From contig CALUKK010000056.1 of the NCBI GenBank assembly GCA_944321205.1, forward strand, positions 1 to 36,138: a DNA stretch of 36,138 bases, in the 5' to 3' direction. The notes below the pieces were generated by a model that was given only the letters and a program-made list of their open reading frames with translations, had not been told where the DNA came from and searched no databases. The DNA is from an uncultured Alistipes sp. GTDB lineage: Bacteria > Bacteroidota > Bacteroidia > Bacteroidales > Rikenellaceae. This document shows, one piece after another, positions 9,391 through 20,200 of the stretch (positions are counted from its first letter, which is position 1; each line of letters begins with the position of its first letter). The position numbers were made by a program, and so were the translations under genes.

Positions 9391-10824
9391 TTACTCCTTC
9401 AACCGCAAATAGATATCATCGATATAGCCTACCGAATATTCGGCCCACACGCGGATCGACACACTCGCCGCACTGGCCGGAATCGTAACCTCTCCGCTCT
9501 GCGGCGTATTGTCCGAGGTGGTCCACTGGAGTCTCAAGGCCGATTTGCCGTCAACCATGACATCCAGGAAGAGCGTCTGTCCGGTATTCTCCGTTCCGGC
9601 CTCGCCGCCCGTGCGCTGGGCCCGGCCTATGGCGCCACATTCATACGTGCTGCCGGGAACCACATTGCTCAACGTCTGGGAGATCGACGACCATTTCGCA
9701 TTGTTCAACCGGAGCGTTCCGTTGCCGTTGATCACACCGACGGAGCCGTTCGCGATGCTGAGCCATGCGGCATTCGATTTACCGGTCCAGGAGGGCATGC
9801 CCGACACCTCGAAATCGCCGTCAACGACAAGACCTCCGTCGAAGGGTTCATCGTCACCGCCTTCGTCGCCGCCTTCCTCTCCTCCGTCACCGCCTTCATC
9901 ACCTCCGTCGCCACCCGGGACATTGTCCGGGAAGGCCGCATAATATTCACCCAGTTCGGTCAGTTCGTTATTCTCGTCATACAATGCCGAGATCCATCCC
10001 ACCTCCGAATCCGTCCCGAAGGGGAACCAGGCATATCCGTAGACGTACTCCTGCTCCTCCAGCCACGGAAGCACCTCCTTCATGAACGCCAACGCCTTGG
10101 CTGCGGTCAGTTTGTTATCTGCGGGAGACTTCGCATTCCAGTCCGCAATGGCAAACTCCGTGATCAGAATCGGCCGCTGGTACTTGTCGTAGATACTCTT
10201 GATGAGATTCTTGAAACTCTCGGCATTCCCGCCGCCGTAGTTGTGCACGCACATGTAATCCACGCGGTATCCGCGCTCCTCGACACCCTGCATGAACTGA
10301 TCGATCCAGGTCCCGCTATAACTCGCCGGTGCCGGGCTCCCGAGCGGAACGCCCAACGTCTGCAAGGCCGGCCACAGATTCAAGGCCTCGTCCACGGTCA
10401 GATTTCCCTGCTCGGCGGCCTCCGGTTCGTTGAAGCCCAGGACCCGTCTGATATGACCGGACTCGACAAACGGGGATACCGTAGCCAGGAAGCTGTCGGG
10501 ATCGATCTTTCCAAAGGCCATCGGAATAAACTCCACGTAGTCGGGCTGTCCCGATACGTAATTGGGTCCCCAACTGTAATTCCACTTGGGATTGAGGCCT
10601 TTCATCCGTTTCAGATTGGTCTCGTAGCTGGCATCTCCCTCCTTGAGCGTAAAGCAGGCGCCCTTCTTCCCCGGAAGGCGGAGCTGCTCCGCCGTAAAGG
10701 TCAGATCCTTGCCGTTGTCCACCTGGATGCCCGGAGTGTATGGAACCGTCTCGATCTCCGTACTGGCATTGCATGCCATGCCCAGCATGCCCGATACGAT
10801 CAATAAAACATTCGATATTTTCAT
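9391..10824 (-). CDS. GH128-like glycosyl hydrolase lipoprotein with C-terminal carbohydrate-binding-like domain
   Basis: This is a 477-residue protein when started at the ATG at 10824; a GTG further upstream would place extra residues before the lipoprotein signal. The lipobox ends at Cys18 (LGMAC). Residues about 45-300 form the glycosyl hydrolase catalytic core family (PF11790, GH128), known for endo-beta-1,3-glucanases. The motifs FNEPE (Glu133, acid/base) and ITEFA (Glu223, nucleophile) are both present. A very acidic Gly/Asp/Glu linker covers about residues 303-326, and residues 330-477 look like a CBM4/9-type beta-sandwich. It starts 35 bases after the second susD, in the place where these loci usually encode surface glycan-binding proteins. 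A cell-surface endo-acting enzyme is the best reading. Confidence 0.85.
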   Translation of the reverse strand: MKISNVLLIVSGMLGMACNASTEIETVPYTPGIQVDNGKDLTFTAEQLRLPGKKGACFTLKEGDASYETNLKRMKGLNPKWNYSWGPNYVSGQPDYVEFIPMAFGKIDPDSFLATVSPFVESGHIRRVLGFNEPEAAEQGNLTVDEALNLWPALQTLGVPLGSPAPASYSGTWIDQFMQGVEERGYRVDYMCVHNYGGGNAESFKNLIKSIYDKYQRPILITEFAIADWNAKSPADNKLTAAKALAFMKEVLPWLEEQEYVYGYAWFPFGTDSEVGWISALYDENNELTELGEYYAAFPDNVPGGDGGDEGGDGGEEGGDEGGDDEPFDGGLVVDGDFEVSGMPSWTGKSNAAWLSIANGSVGVINGNGTLRLNNAKWSSISQTLSNVVPGSTYECGAIGRAQRTGGEAGTENTGQTLFLDVMVDGKSALRLQWTTSDNTPQSGEVTIPASAASVSIRVWAEYSVGYIDDIYLRLKE

Positions 10825-10859
10825 GGATTCTTGATTTTTATGTATGACTCCCGTGCCGA

Positions 10860-12539
10860 TCAATACCACCCGGCATTCTGCGGATTCAGATTGCTGTTCT
10901 TGAACAACTCCGTCTGCGGAATCGGATAGAGGAACATCCGATCATCCCAAACCCGATTCTCGACAACGATGCGCGAATAGCTCTTGCCGCTCTCGGTCTG
11001 GAGAATCCGGACACCGTCCAAACTCGTGGCCGGAGCGGTCTTCCAACGCCGCAGATCCCAGAAACGTTGATTCTCAAAGGCAAACTCCACCCGGCGTTCC
11101 CGCTCCACGACCTTCTGGAAATCGGTCCGGTTCAATCCGGCGGCTATCGCCGGCATCCCCGCCCGGGTCCGGACCTGGTTGAGCGCCTCCGTCGCCGTGA
11201 GCGGCAACTCCGTATCCTTGTAGTCCGCACCGTAGGCGTTATTCATCGCCTCCGCGTAGTTGAGCACAATCTCCGCATAACGGAACAGCACCCAATAGTG
11301 AATCATCGCATTCTCCTTGGGCGAAAGATTCACATCCTCCATGACATATTTCTTCAGGTAGTAGCCCGTCTGCGAGGCTCCGACAACCGGTTGTCCCTCG
11401 GCTCCGCCCTCCTGGCAGGCCAGCGTCCGACCCTTGAACTGAGCCCCGTCATAGAGAACCGTCTTGTAGAATCGAGGATCCCGATTCGTGTAGGGTTCCG
11501 CCGGATCGAACTCCGGGTCGTCACTCTCCCAGCCCGTTTGCGTCAATACGACGTCATAACCGTTCCGCGTCTGAAAAGCATCGACCAGATTCTGCGAAGG
11601 ACACGTCCCCGTATTGCCCTTCTCGAAGCTGATCGGGAAGTTCAGCTTCTCGAAACTGCACGACGGCGCCGTACGGCGCTCCAGAATGAGCTCCCTGGAG
11701 AACAGATTGTTGACGCTCTCCTCGTCGACAAGCTGATATTGATTCAGGGCCATTACGTCATACGCGGCCCGTGCGGCATCGGCCCACCGCTCCGGATCAT
11801 CCTCATTGTGCAACGGACTGGCCAGGTAGAGCAACGCCCGCGAACGCAACGCCAGAGCCGCACCCTTCGTGATCCGGCCCGTCTGTTTGCCCTCGGCCGT
11901 CTCGTAGCTCAACGGCAACTGCTCGGCAACCTGCTGGCACTCCCGGGCAATGTAGTCGATCACCTCCGCAAAGGTACTTTTGCGCAACTCGTTCACATTC
12001 TCGATCGTGTAGATGTCCGTCGCCAGGGGAATATCGCCGTAGCGCCGCGCCAGCTCGAACAGAAACAGACTCCGCAGAAAACGGGCCTCATAGGGCCAAT
12101 ACTGGATTTTCGCCATCCACGACTCGTAATCGTCATTCCACTCGTAGACCGAATAGTCCACCTCGGAGAGCGCCTTGAGAAACTGATTGACCGCCCGGAT
12201 CCCCGTATAATAGTTGCTCCACTCCTCATCGATCGTATTGAGCGGACTCCAGCGTCCGTTCGTAAAGACATGGATCTGGCTGTCGCTCCACACGTAGTGC
12301 GCATCGTCGATCGCACAGTCCCGCATGGCGCCGTCCAGACTCCCGAAATCACTCTCAAGATAGGTGTACAACTGCGCCAGCGACTGCTCCGCACGCGAGA
12401 ATACCTCGTAGACATCCTCCTGACTCTCATAGCCTATCGACTGGTCGAAATCCAGAAAGTTGCAGGAGACGGCGCCCGTCATCATGGAAAGAATCGCAAA
12501 ACCCTTTCCGATCGATTTGCATATGTTGATGGTGTTCAT
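10860..12539 (-). CDS. SusD/RagB family outer-membrane glycan-binding lipoprotein (second pair)
   Basis: This 559-residue protein has a lipoprotein signal with the lipidated Cys in AVSCN, followed by the helical TPR-rich fold of SusD/RagB proteins. The C-terminal part contains the family-typical EIVLNYAEAMN...ALNQVRTRAGMP and RERRVEFAFENQRFWDLRRWKTA segments. SusD proteins cap the SusC transporter at the cell surface and hold the oligosaccharide for import. It follows the second susC by 29 bases and is its cognate partner. The short aromatic-rich C-terminus (NPQNAGWY) is normal for the family. Confidence 0.95.
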   Translation of the reverse strand: MNTINICKSIGKGFAILSMMTGAVSCNFLDFDQSIGYESQEDVYEVFSRAEQSLAQLYTYLESDFGSLDGAMRDCAIDDAHYVWSDSQIHVFTNGRWSPLNTIDEEWSNYYTGIRAVNQFLKALSEVDYSVYEWNDDYESWMAKIQYWPYEARFLRSLFLFELARRYGDIPLATDIYTIENVNELRKSTFAEVIDYIARECQQVAEQLPLSYETAEGKQTGRITKGAALALRSRALLYLASPLHNEDDPERWADAARAAYDVMALNQYQLVDEESVNNLFSRELILERRTAPSCSFEKLNFPISFEKGNTGTCPSQNLVDAFQTRNGYDVVLTQTGWESDDPEFDPAEPYTNRDPRFYKTVLYDGAQFKGRTLACQEGGAEGQPVVGASQTGYYLKKYVMEDVNLSPKENAMIHYWVLFRYAEIVLNYAEAMNNAYGADYKDTELPLTATEALNQVRTRAGMPAIAAGLNRTDFQKVVERERRVEFAFENQRFWDLRRWKTAPATSLDGVRILQTESGKSYSRIVVENRVWDDRMFLYPIPQTELFKNSNLNPQNAGWY

Positions 12540-12568
12540 ATCCTCTAAAACTGTTTTTCGTCGTTTAC

Positions 12569-15322
12569 TCAGAACTTCAATTCAAGACCGACCGTGTAAC
12601 TCCTCATCGAGGGGTAGGCCACCCCGAAATTCTCCGGATCGGAATACTTCAGGTCATCCCACGAAAAGAGATTCGTCCCCCGTACGAAGATCCGCATGTC
12701 GGCCCAACGGAGCGTCCGTTTGTCGAGCGTATAGGAGAGTTCCAGGTTCCGAAGCTTCAGGAAGCTTCCGTTTGCCATCCAGATGTCGTTCTTCTGGAAG
12801 TTGTTCGGGTTGTCCTCCGTGGTCAGACGGGGAAGATCCGCCGTGGCGGCCGTCTCGGGTGTCCATCGCGTATGTTCGTTCAGATACCACGTCGAGACGT
12901 TCGTGTTGTTCTTCAGCGGGAAGTAGACGCTCGACGTGTTCAGATAGATGTTCCGGTGCGCAACACCCTGGAAATGCGCATACAGGCTGAAACCCTTGTA
13001 ATCCAGTCCGACGTTGAAGCCGTAATAGATCTCCGGAAGCGTCGAATAACCCAGACGGACGATGTCGTTCTCGTTGATCACCCCGTCGTTGTTCTGATCC
13101 ACGTAACGGATGTCGCCCGGACGAAGCGTCCCGAAACTCTGCTGTACGGGCGAATTCTCGATCTCCTCGAACGAGGCGTAGAAGCCGTCCGACTGCAGAC
13201 CGTAGTATTGATTCAGACTGTGACCCTTCTTGTAGAGGTAATCTTCGGCCTTGAGACCTTCGTTGTTGTTGATGATCCGGTTCTTGGCATAGGTGAAGGT
13301 CCCGCCGAGGCTGTAGCCGAAATCCCCGATCCGGTCGGAGAGCTGCAGACTCAGCTCCACACCGTGATTGCGGACCTTGCCCTCGCAGAGCTGCGGAACG
13401 TCAATGCCGATGACTCCCGAAACGACCGTCGCGCCGCTGACCAGGATATTCGACCGGTATTCGTTGAAATACCCCGCCGAAAGATAGAGCCGGTTCCACA
13501 ACCCGAGATCGATGCCCGCATCGAACTTGCGGGACCGCTCCGCAACCAGACCCACGACAGGCAACGCCCCCTCCTTGAGTCCGGTAATTTCGGCATTGTT
13601 GCTGCCGAACCAGTAGCTGCTTCCGGTCACTCCGAAGGTCTGCAGATCGAGGTCGTGCGAGAACAGATCGCTGCCCGAGAGTCCGGCCGAAGCATGCGCC
13701 TTCAGATAGGTGACAACCCGGTTGTCCCGCAAAAAGGACTCGTTCGAAGCCACCCAGCCCACACCTACGGCCGGATAGACATTGAACCGGTCGCCCTCGG
13801 GAAGAACCGCCGTTCCCGAATAGTTCACGACGGCATCGACCGTATAGCGTCCCTTGTAGTCGTAATCGACCACGCCCAGAATCGACTGCCGCTTGCGCGT
13901 CGAGTTGCGGCCGTTGGGAATCAGCGAATTCTGCTCGTAAACCACGGCGGCTCCGACCCGATGGTCACCCCACTGCCGGTCGAATCCCACCGTACCTTTC
14001 ACCATGACGAACATCCGCTGGTTGTTCAGCGCCGAACTCCAACCCAGTTCGGTCTTGGTACCCATCGTCACGCGATTCGTCGACGAGATCATCCCGTTGT
14101 CGTCGAAAATCGGAGTCAGACTCTCATACTGATAGGTCCGTGTCCGCTGGTCCCGGTAGAAGGCCATGTTGTCGAAGGCCACCGTCGCCTCCGCATACAG
14201 ACCCGGTGTAATGAAGTCGAGACCCTGGCGCAGCGTCATGTCGGCCAGCAGACTGCGCTGGATGGCCTGGACCGTACCCGTATCGGAGATATCGGCGATC
14301 GGGTTGGTATTGTAGATGTTGTTGCCGCCCCACATGCCCGATCCCGTCTTCACGGGAAAGGCCGCCGCGGGAATGTCGTACAGACTGCCCACGATGCTCG
14401 AAATCGAGGATCCCGGACGGTTCGTCTCCTTCAGACGTCCCTGGAGATTCACCTTGAGGAAGGTCGTATTCGTCAACTGAAGATCGATGTTCGTACGAAG
14501 ATTCAGATAGATCAGACCCAACTGCGCATCGTACTGCGGGAAGAGATCGTTCTGACCCAACATGCCGGAGGTGTTCGAATAGGAGAGCGACGTAAAGTAA
14601 CGGAAACGGTCGGATCCCCCGTCAAAGGTCACATTGGCATTGTGGCTCATTCCGTAATTGCGGTAGGCCATCCGCTGCCAGTCCACATCGGGATAGAGCT
14701 CCCGGTTGTAGCCGTCACGGAACCACCCGATCTCCCGGTCGCTGTAACGGGGCGTGGTGATCCCGTCCAGCGCCAACGCCTCATTGAGCGCAAGGGCGTA
14801 GGTCGCCGCATCGGCAAACTCCGGCATCCGGTACGGCGTGTCGAACGTACACGAATAGTCGGCCGAAACCCGGAAGCCCGCCTTGCCCCGCCGCGTCGTA
14901 ATCAGAATGGCTCCATTGGCCCCCTGTACGCCGTAAAGCGCCGAGGCTACGGCATCCTTCAACACCTCGATACGGTCGATCTCGACCATGCTCAGATTGT
15001 CCAGATCCCGCTGCACGCCGTCGATGAGAACCAACGGCGTCGCGGTCCCGAAGGTGGCGATCCCCCGCAGATTGAACGACGCACTCACGTCGATGCCGTT
15101 GTATTCGTCGGTCGACTGCATGGTATAGAGGCCCTTCAGATATCCGAACACCGAGTTCGACGGATTCGGATGCGACGACTTGCGGAGTGTCTCGCCTCGA
15201 ACGGCCTCCCCGAAGGCGAATGCCAGAGAGTCCCGTTGCAGGGGCTGTGCGACAAGCCCGGCATGCACGAACAGCATCGCTGCAAGGCAGGCCATATTTC
15301 TTATTTTCTTAGATATGTTCAT
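12569..15322 (-). CDS. SusC/RagA family TonB-linked outer-membrane transporter, short N-terminus (second pair)
   Basis: The start is taken at the ATG at 15322 (917 residues), just before a signal peptide ending at VAQ. A TTG 33 bases upstream is less likely. The plug is recognisable (FNLRGIATFG, LVLIDGVQRDL, IEVLKDAVASALYGVQGANG), followed by the 22-strand barrel and the usual C-terminal aromatic end (LELKF). The carboxypeptidase-regulatory-like domain and the DEVVV-type TonB-box segment found in the first SusC of this operon are absent: only about 60 residues separate the signal peptide from the plug. It pairs with the SusD that follows. It is probably a glycan importer, but how it couples to TonB is unclear. 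Confidence 0.93.
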   Translation of the reverse strand: MNISKKIRNMACLAAMLFVHAGLVAQPLQRDSLAFAFGEAVRGETLRKSSHPNPSNSVFGYLKGLYTMQSTDEYNGIDVSASFNLRGIATFGTATPLVLIDGVQRDLDNLSMVEIDRIEVLKDAVASALYGVQGANGAILITTRRGKAGFRVSADYSCTFDTPYRMPEFADAATYALALNEALALDGITTPRYSDREIGWFRDGYNRELYPDVDWQRMAYRNYGMSHNANVTFDGGSDRFRYFTSLSYSNTSGMLGQNDLFPQYDAQLGLIYLNLRTNIDLQLTNTTFLKVNLQGRLKETNRPGSSISSIVGSLYDIPAAAFPVKTGSGMWGGNNIYNTNPIADISDTGTVQAIQRSLLADMTLRQGLDFITPGLYAEATVAFDNMAFYRDQRTRTYQYESLTPIFDDNGMISSTNRVTMGTKTELGWSSALNNQRMFVMVKGTVGFDRQWGDHRVGAAVVYEQNSLIPNGRNSTRKRQSILGVVDYDYKGRYTVDAVVNYSGTAVLPEGDRFNVYPAVGVGWVASNESFLRDNRVVTYLKAHASAGLSGSDLFSHDLDLQTFGVTGSSYWFGSNNAEITGLKEGALPVVGLVAERSRKFDAGIDLGLWNRLYLSAGYFNEYRSNILVSGATVVSGVIGIDVPQLCEGKVRNHGVELSLQLSDRIGDFGYSLGGTFTYAKNRIINNNEGLKAEDYLYKKGHSLNQYYGLQSDGFYASFEEIENSPVQQSFGTLRPGDIRYVDQNNDGVINENDIVRLGYSTLPEIYYGFNVGLDYKGFSLYAHFQGVAHRNIYLNTSSVYFPLKNNTNVSTWYLNEHTRWTPETAATADLPRLTTEDNPNNFQKNDIWMANGSFLKLRNLELSYTLDKRTLRWADMRIFVRGTNLFSWDDLKYSDPENFGVAYPSMRSYTVGLELKF

Positions 15323-15397
15323 ACCGCTTGTATCTTTAATCAAATCGAGAAACAATCAATTCTTGCCATAACGACGATCCGATCCTCTCCGACCGCG

Positions 15398-17182
15398 TCA
15401 CTCCCACCCCGGATTCTGCACCAATCCGTAGTTCTTGTAGATCTCATCCGCCGGAATGGCGCTCAGATACCATTTGGGACTCCACTGATCCTTCCAGACC
15501 CGGTTGGGTTTGATGTCGAAGATCGCGTAGCGGAACTTCGTGGGGGTGCTGTTGTCCTGATACATGTTCACGCCCTGGATGTCGGCCCGAAGCGCCGCTT
15601 CGTTCTTCCACCGCACGATGTCGAACCAGTGGACGTTCTCGTAACCGAATTCACAGGCCCGTTCGCGAAGCACGGCCTCCCGGAACGCCGTCTGATCGAG
15701 ACCTTCGGGCAGATTGCCTAGACCCACCCGGTTGCGGACGCGGTTCACCAGGTCGTAGGCCGTATCGTTCGGGCCTCCGTTGGCCTCGTTGATCGCCTCG
15801 GCGTAGCTCAGATAAACCTCCGGAAGACGAATCGCCGGCCAGGAATCAACGGCCCCGAGCGATGTCGCCGTCGTGTAGTCCTGCGAGAATTTGTACATCA
15901 GCAGTCCCGTACCGTCGGTGTTCTCGTCCTTGCGGTCGACTCCGCCCACATAAAGCTGACATTTGCGACCCTGATAATCGCGGCCGTTCGTCAGAATCGT
16001 CTCGTAAAAACGGGGATCCCGGTTCGCACAGGGATCCACGGCCCCCGATTCCCAGTCGAAATCCTCCGGAAATGCACTTCCGTCACTCATCGGAAAGAGT
16101 CTCATGAAGGCCAGCGTCGGGCACTGATTCTTGGCATAGTTGTTCGTCGCTCCGCAGAAGACCGAAGCGTAGTTGTTGTGGTAATTCATCCGCACGGAAA
16201 GAAGCACCTCGCTGCTCGTCCGGGTGAAATAGGCATCGTGATAGGCCTTGCGATAGCCCGCCTCGTCCTGCGTGGCCGGCTGCACCAGATCGTAGACTCC
16301 CGAAGCGGCCAGCTCCTCCATGAAGGCCCGACCGGCACTCTCGGCATCCCGCCAACGCTGTACGTCGTAATTCCCGTACCAGGTCAAGTGCCTGTCGCTC
16401 GCCTCGCCGGCCAGATAGGGCTCCGCGGAATTGAACAACGGACTGGCCGCAAACAGCAGAACCCGCAGCTTGAGCGCCATGGCATAGGCCTTGGTCATAC
16501 GACCGTTGTCGTTCTCGTCGGACTCCTTCCACTCCAGATGGGGAAGGGCCTCATCGATCAGCGTCACGATCCGCGAAACGGTCTCCGCAACGGTCAGACG
16601 CTCGTAGTGGAACGCTTCGTTGACGCCCGTGGCATGGTCCAGATAGGGAACACCTCCGAAATGTCGGAACAGTTCCGAATAGTGTGTGGCGATGATCACC
16701 TTGGCTTCCGCCTTGGCGCGGTTCTTCTCCAGGGAGGTCATGTCCGGAACCCGGTCCACGTTCTCGATCATCAGCCACGAATAGCGGATTCCCGACCAGA
16801 TCTTGCTGTTGGTGAAGAAATACTTCGAAAGAGTGCTCTCGTTGGACGCACTGTAGGCCCCCACGTAATAGACCTTCCGGGCTCCGCCGTAGGTCAGCGT
16901 CGAATAGCTCAACTCCGTCAACGCATCCAAAAGATCTCCGCCCAGATTGGGCGACGCATCATACGGTATCCCGTACGGCAGCGTCGTGTAGGCCTTCGTC
17001 AGAACCTGCATGGCATAATATTTCTTCGAGAAAACGGTGTCGAGATTGATCCCCACCTGTTCGGGCTGCTGGTCGAGGAAGCGATTCCCGAAATTCAACT
17101 CCGAACAACCGTTGAACGACATCGCCGCAAACAACAAGCCCAGGGGAAGCAGCAATATCCTATTTTTGAAACTTCTGTTCAT
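15398..17182 (-). CDS. SusD/RagB family outer-membrane glycan-binding lipoprotein (first pair)
   Basis: This 594-residue lipoprotein has its signal ending in SFNGC. The body is the SusD/RagB helical fold, with the N-terminal SusD-like region at about residues 25-220 and the C-terminal RagB region from about residue 330. Family-typical blocks near the C-terminus include EVYLSYAEAINEAN, LVNRVRNRVGL and RERACEFGYENVHWFDIVRWK. It starts 21 bases after the first susC stop and is its partner. A 75-base gap separates it from the second susC; I saw no TAnnTTTG promoter there, so all genes are probably transcribed from the promoter ahead of the first susC. Confidence 0.95.
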   Translation of the reverse strand: MNRSFKNRILLLPLGLLFAAMSFNGCSELNFGNRFLDQQPEQVGINLDTVFSKKYYAMQVLTKAYTTLPYGIPYDASPNLGGDLLDALTELSYSTLTYGGARKVYYVGAYSASNESTLSKYFFTNSKIWSGIRYSWLMIENVDRVPDMTSLEKNRAKAEAKVIIATHYSELFRHFGGVPYLDHATGVNEAFHYERLTVAETVSRIVTLIDEALPHLEWKESDENDNGRMTKAYAMALKLRVLLFAASPLFNSAEPYLAGEASDRHLTWYGNYDVQRWRDAESAGRAFMEELAASGVYDLVQPATQDEAGYRKAYHDAYFTRTSSEVLLSVRMNYHNNYASVFCGATNNYAKNQCPTLAFMRLFPMSDGSAFPEDFDWESGAVDPCANRDPRFYETILTNGRDYQGRKCQLYVGGVDRKDENTDGTGLLMYKFSQDYTTATSLGAVDSWPAIRLPEVYLSYAEAINEANGGPNDTAYDLVNRVRNRVGLGNLPEGLDQTAFREAVLRERACEFGYENVHWFDIVRWKNEAALRADIQGVNMYQDNSTPTKFRYAIFDIKPNRVWKDQWSPKWYLSAIPADEIYKNYGLVQNPGWE

Positions 17183-17203
17183 CTGAATGGTCGTATTTTT
17201 GGG

Positions 17204-20200
17204 TTAGAAATTCAACTTGAGGCCGAACGTGACCATCTTGGCGATGGGATACTGGTTATCGGCGCCGCCATAGGTCTTCGCTTCGGGGTCTATGAACTTG
17301 ATATAGTCGAACGTCAGCAGGTTGTAGCCGCTCAGATAGAGGTTCAGACTCGACATGCCGATCTTCCGCAACCAGGCCTTGCCACTGAACGTATAGCCGA
17401 TCTGGATGGTCTTCAGCCGCAGATAGGAGGCGTCCCGGAGCCACAACGACGAATTGACATCGTAGTTGAGCGATTTGCTCGAATCCGAAAAACGGGGCAT
17501 TGTGGCCGTGGCGGCCGTTTCGGGCGTCCACCGCTCGTCGGCCATGTACTGGAACAGCGCGCGTTTGCCTCCCGCGGAATAGGGATAACGATAGTCGTTG
17601 GTGATGTTGCGCGTTACGTTCGTGGCCCCGGTCCACCGCATCGAGAAGCTCCAGCCCTTCCAGTCCAGACCCATGTTCAGACCGAAAACGTACTCCGGAC
17701 GCAACGTCGAATAGCCCATGTAGGTCTGGTCGTCGGCATCGATGTCCCCATCGCCGTCCAGATCCACATACTTGCAGTCTCCCGGATGCGGAACCCCGAA
17801 GGTCGGAGTCGGAAGATCATCCCGCAGAATGCCCTTCTCGGGATCCTCGAAATCCTCCACCGCGTAGAACCGATCGAATCGGTAACCGTAGGTCAGACCC
17901 GTCGAACGACCCGTCTGGTAATTGAAATCGTTCTTGTGCTTGACCTCGTCCATGAAGATGATCTTGTTCCTGGCATACGAAACGTTGGCCTGGATCCAGT
18001 AATTGAAGTCCTTCATGCGGTCCATCCACTTCAGGCTGATCTCGTAACCGTGGTTGAAGACCTCGCCGCGATTGAGCTTGGGGAACTGCATGGTCAGGAT
18101 CCCCGGCGTCGTGTTGCTCGTGATCAGAATGTTGGAGCGCGTCTCCCGGAAATAGTCGACATTGAGCGTCAGCCGGTCATTCAACACCGAAAGATCCAGA
18201 CCGTAGTTCTGCTTGGCCGAGGTCTCCCACGTAATTTCGGGATTGCCCAGCTGACCCTCGGCGGCGGCATTCTCCTTGGTCGAAGAGTTCACGCCGAAGT
18301 TGTAGCCTGCATTGTTGACGCTCCACACGCCATCCATGTAGAGGAAGCGGTCGACGCCGATACGGTCGTTACCCACGATACCGTACGAGGCCCGGAGCTT
18401 GAGGAACGAGATGAACTCCTGATTCTTCATGAACTGCTCCTCGGAGATGACCCATCCCACGGATCCCGACGGGAAAACGCCGAAACGCGTCTTCCCCGGC
18501 GCAAAGTTCTCCGATCCGTTGTAGCCGATGTTGAAGTCGAACAGATAGCGGTTGTCGTATCCGTAGCTCAAGCGTCCGACCAGTCCGCAATAGCTGCGCG
18601 GAATGTACTGATAGTCCATCGCATTGCCCTCGGAATCCTTCGGATAGTAGACCCGGTTCTGGTTGTAGAGCAGCAGCGCCGAAACCTTGTGCACTTTGCC
18701 GAAGGTCCGGTCGTAGTTCAGTCCGGCCTCGAGATACCAGTTCCGATCCCGCGTAAAGCTCTCCGCATAGGACAACGGCTTGTCCTCGAGTCGGACCTGC
18801 GTAACCACGTTGCGATTGAAATCCGGATCTTCGATCGCCAGCCCCGGCTGCGTGAGACTGCCCTCGAAGAAGGTGTAGTAACGCTTGACGTTGCCCGAGC
18901 GTTTGACCGTCATCGTATAATAGGTGTTGTACGACCCCTTGACATGGAATTTGAGCCCCTTGGTGATGCAATCGAGACTCTGCTCCAGGGCCAGGTCGAT
19001 ATTCAGATCATTCTTCGTGCGATTCACGTATCCCAGGCCATAGAATCCCAACAGGGCATTCACGCCCACGGTCGGAATGTATCCTTCTCCCACAATGACC
19101 GGATAACCGTCCGGGCTCAGACCCGGTCCCGAATAGGGTACGGCCCAGTTGACCATGCGCCAGATACCGTTGCTGTGGCCGACCGGCTCGTGAACGGCCC
19201 CGACACGTCCGCCCAGATTCACTTTGAGCAAAGTAGATTTTGTTACATCGATGTCCAGATTTACCCGATAATTGAAACGATTGTATGAATAGGTGTTGTC
19301 ATAGTCCAGCGTGTTGAACTGCTTCATCATGCCATCCTGGTAGAGATAGCCCAGCGAGGTGAAGTAACGGACCCGGTCCGTACCGCCCGAAATATTGATG
19401 TTGTGTTGCGTCTGGAGATAATAATCCTTGAAGATCAACTCCTTCCAGTCCGTATTCGGATAGATCAACGGGTACTCTCCGCTCTGATAGGCCTGCAGGG
19501 CGAAATCACTGAACCGCTGTCCCGTACTTCTGTCGTTGTCGAGTTTCTCGTTGTACAGAAGCGCCGTCTGGTAGCTGTCGCACATCTCCACGTCTCGCGT
19601 CGGCGTCTGGACGCTGACGTTGCTCGAGACCGAAATCCGGGCCTTGCCCTTGCTGCCGCGACGTGTCGTGACCAGAATCACACCGTTGGCTCCCCGGACT
19701 CCGAAAACCGCCGTCGCCGAAGCATCCTTCAAAACGGTAATATCGGCCACCTCGTTGGGGTCGATCTGCGAGAAGGGACGCTCGATACCGTCGACCAGCA
19801 CCAGCGGTTGATCGCTGCCGTCGCTGCTCAGGGTCGAACTGCCGCGAACATACAGCGTGGCGTCTTCGTTTCCCGGCTGTCCGATGTTCTGAACGGAGGT
19901 GACACCCGTCATGGCACCCGCCAATGCATTGGTGATGCTGGCACTGGGGACCTTCAGAAGCTCCTCCGTGCGGATACTCGACATCGAACCCGTCACCGAG
20001 ACTTTGGACTGCGTACCGTAGGCGATGATCTGGACCTCGTCGAGCATCTCGCTGTCTTCCGACAGTTCGATCCGCGTCGACGTATCGGCCATAACCCGGA
20101 CCTCCTTGTCGGCATATCCTATATAGGTGATCAGCAGGGTGGCCGATTTCGCGGCATAACCGAGGTTGAAGTTGCCGTTGATGTCCGTTGTCGTACCCAC

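Noticed and set aside
9846-9920. Repeat-like DNA suggesting a CRISPR or tandem-repeat array
   Set aside because: The units are short, irregular and in frame, and encode a Gly/Asp/Glu linker.
12872-15721. Open frame of 949 codons on the plus strand opposite the second susC
   Set aside because: It is antisense to a clear SusC gene, with shadow-type composition and no domain.
16178-19288. Open frame of 1036 codons on the plus strand opposite susD and susC
   Set aside because: It crosses two well-supported genes on the other strand and looks like a codon-bias shadow.
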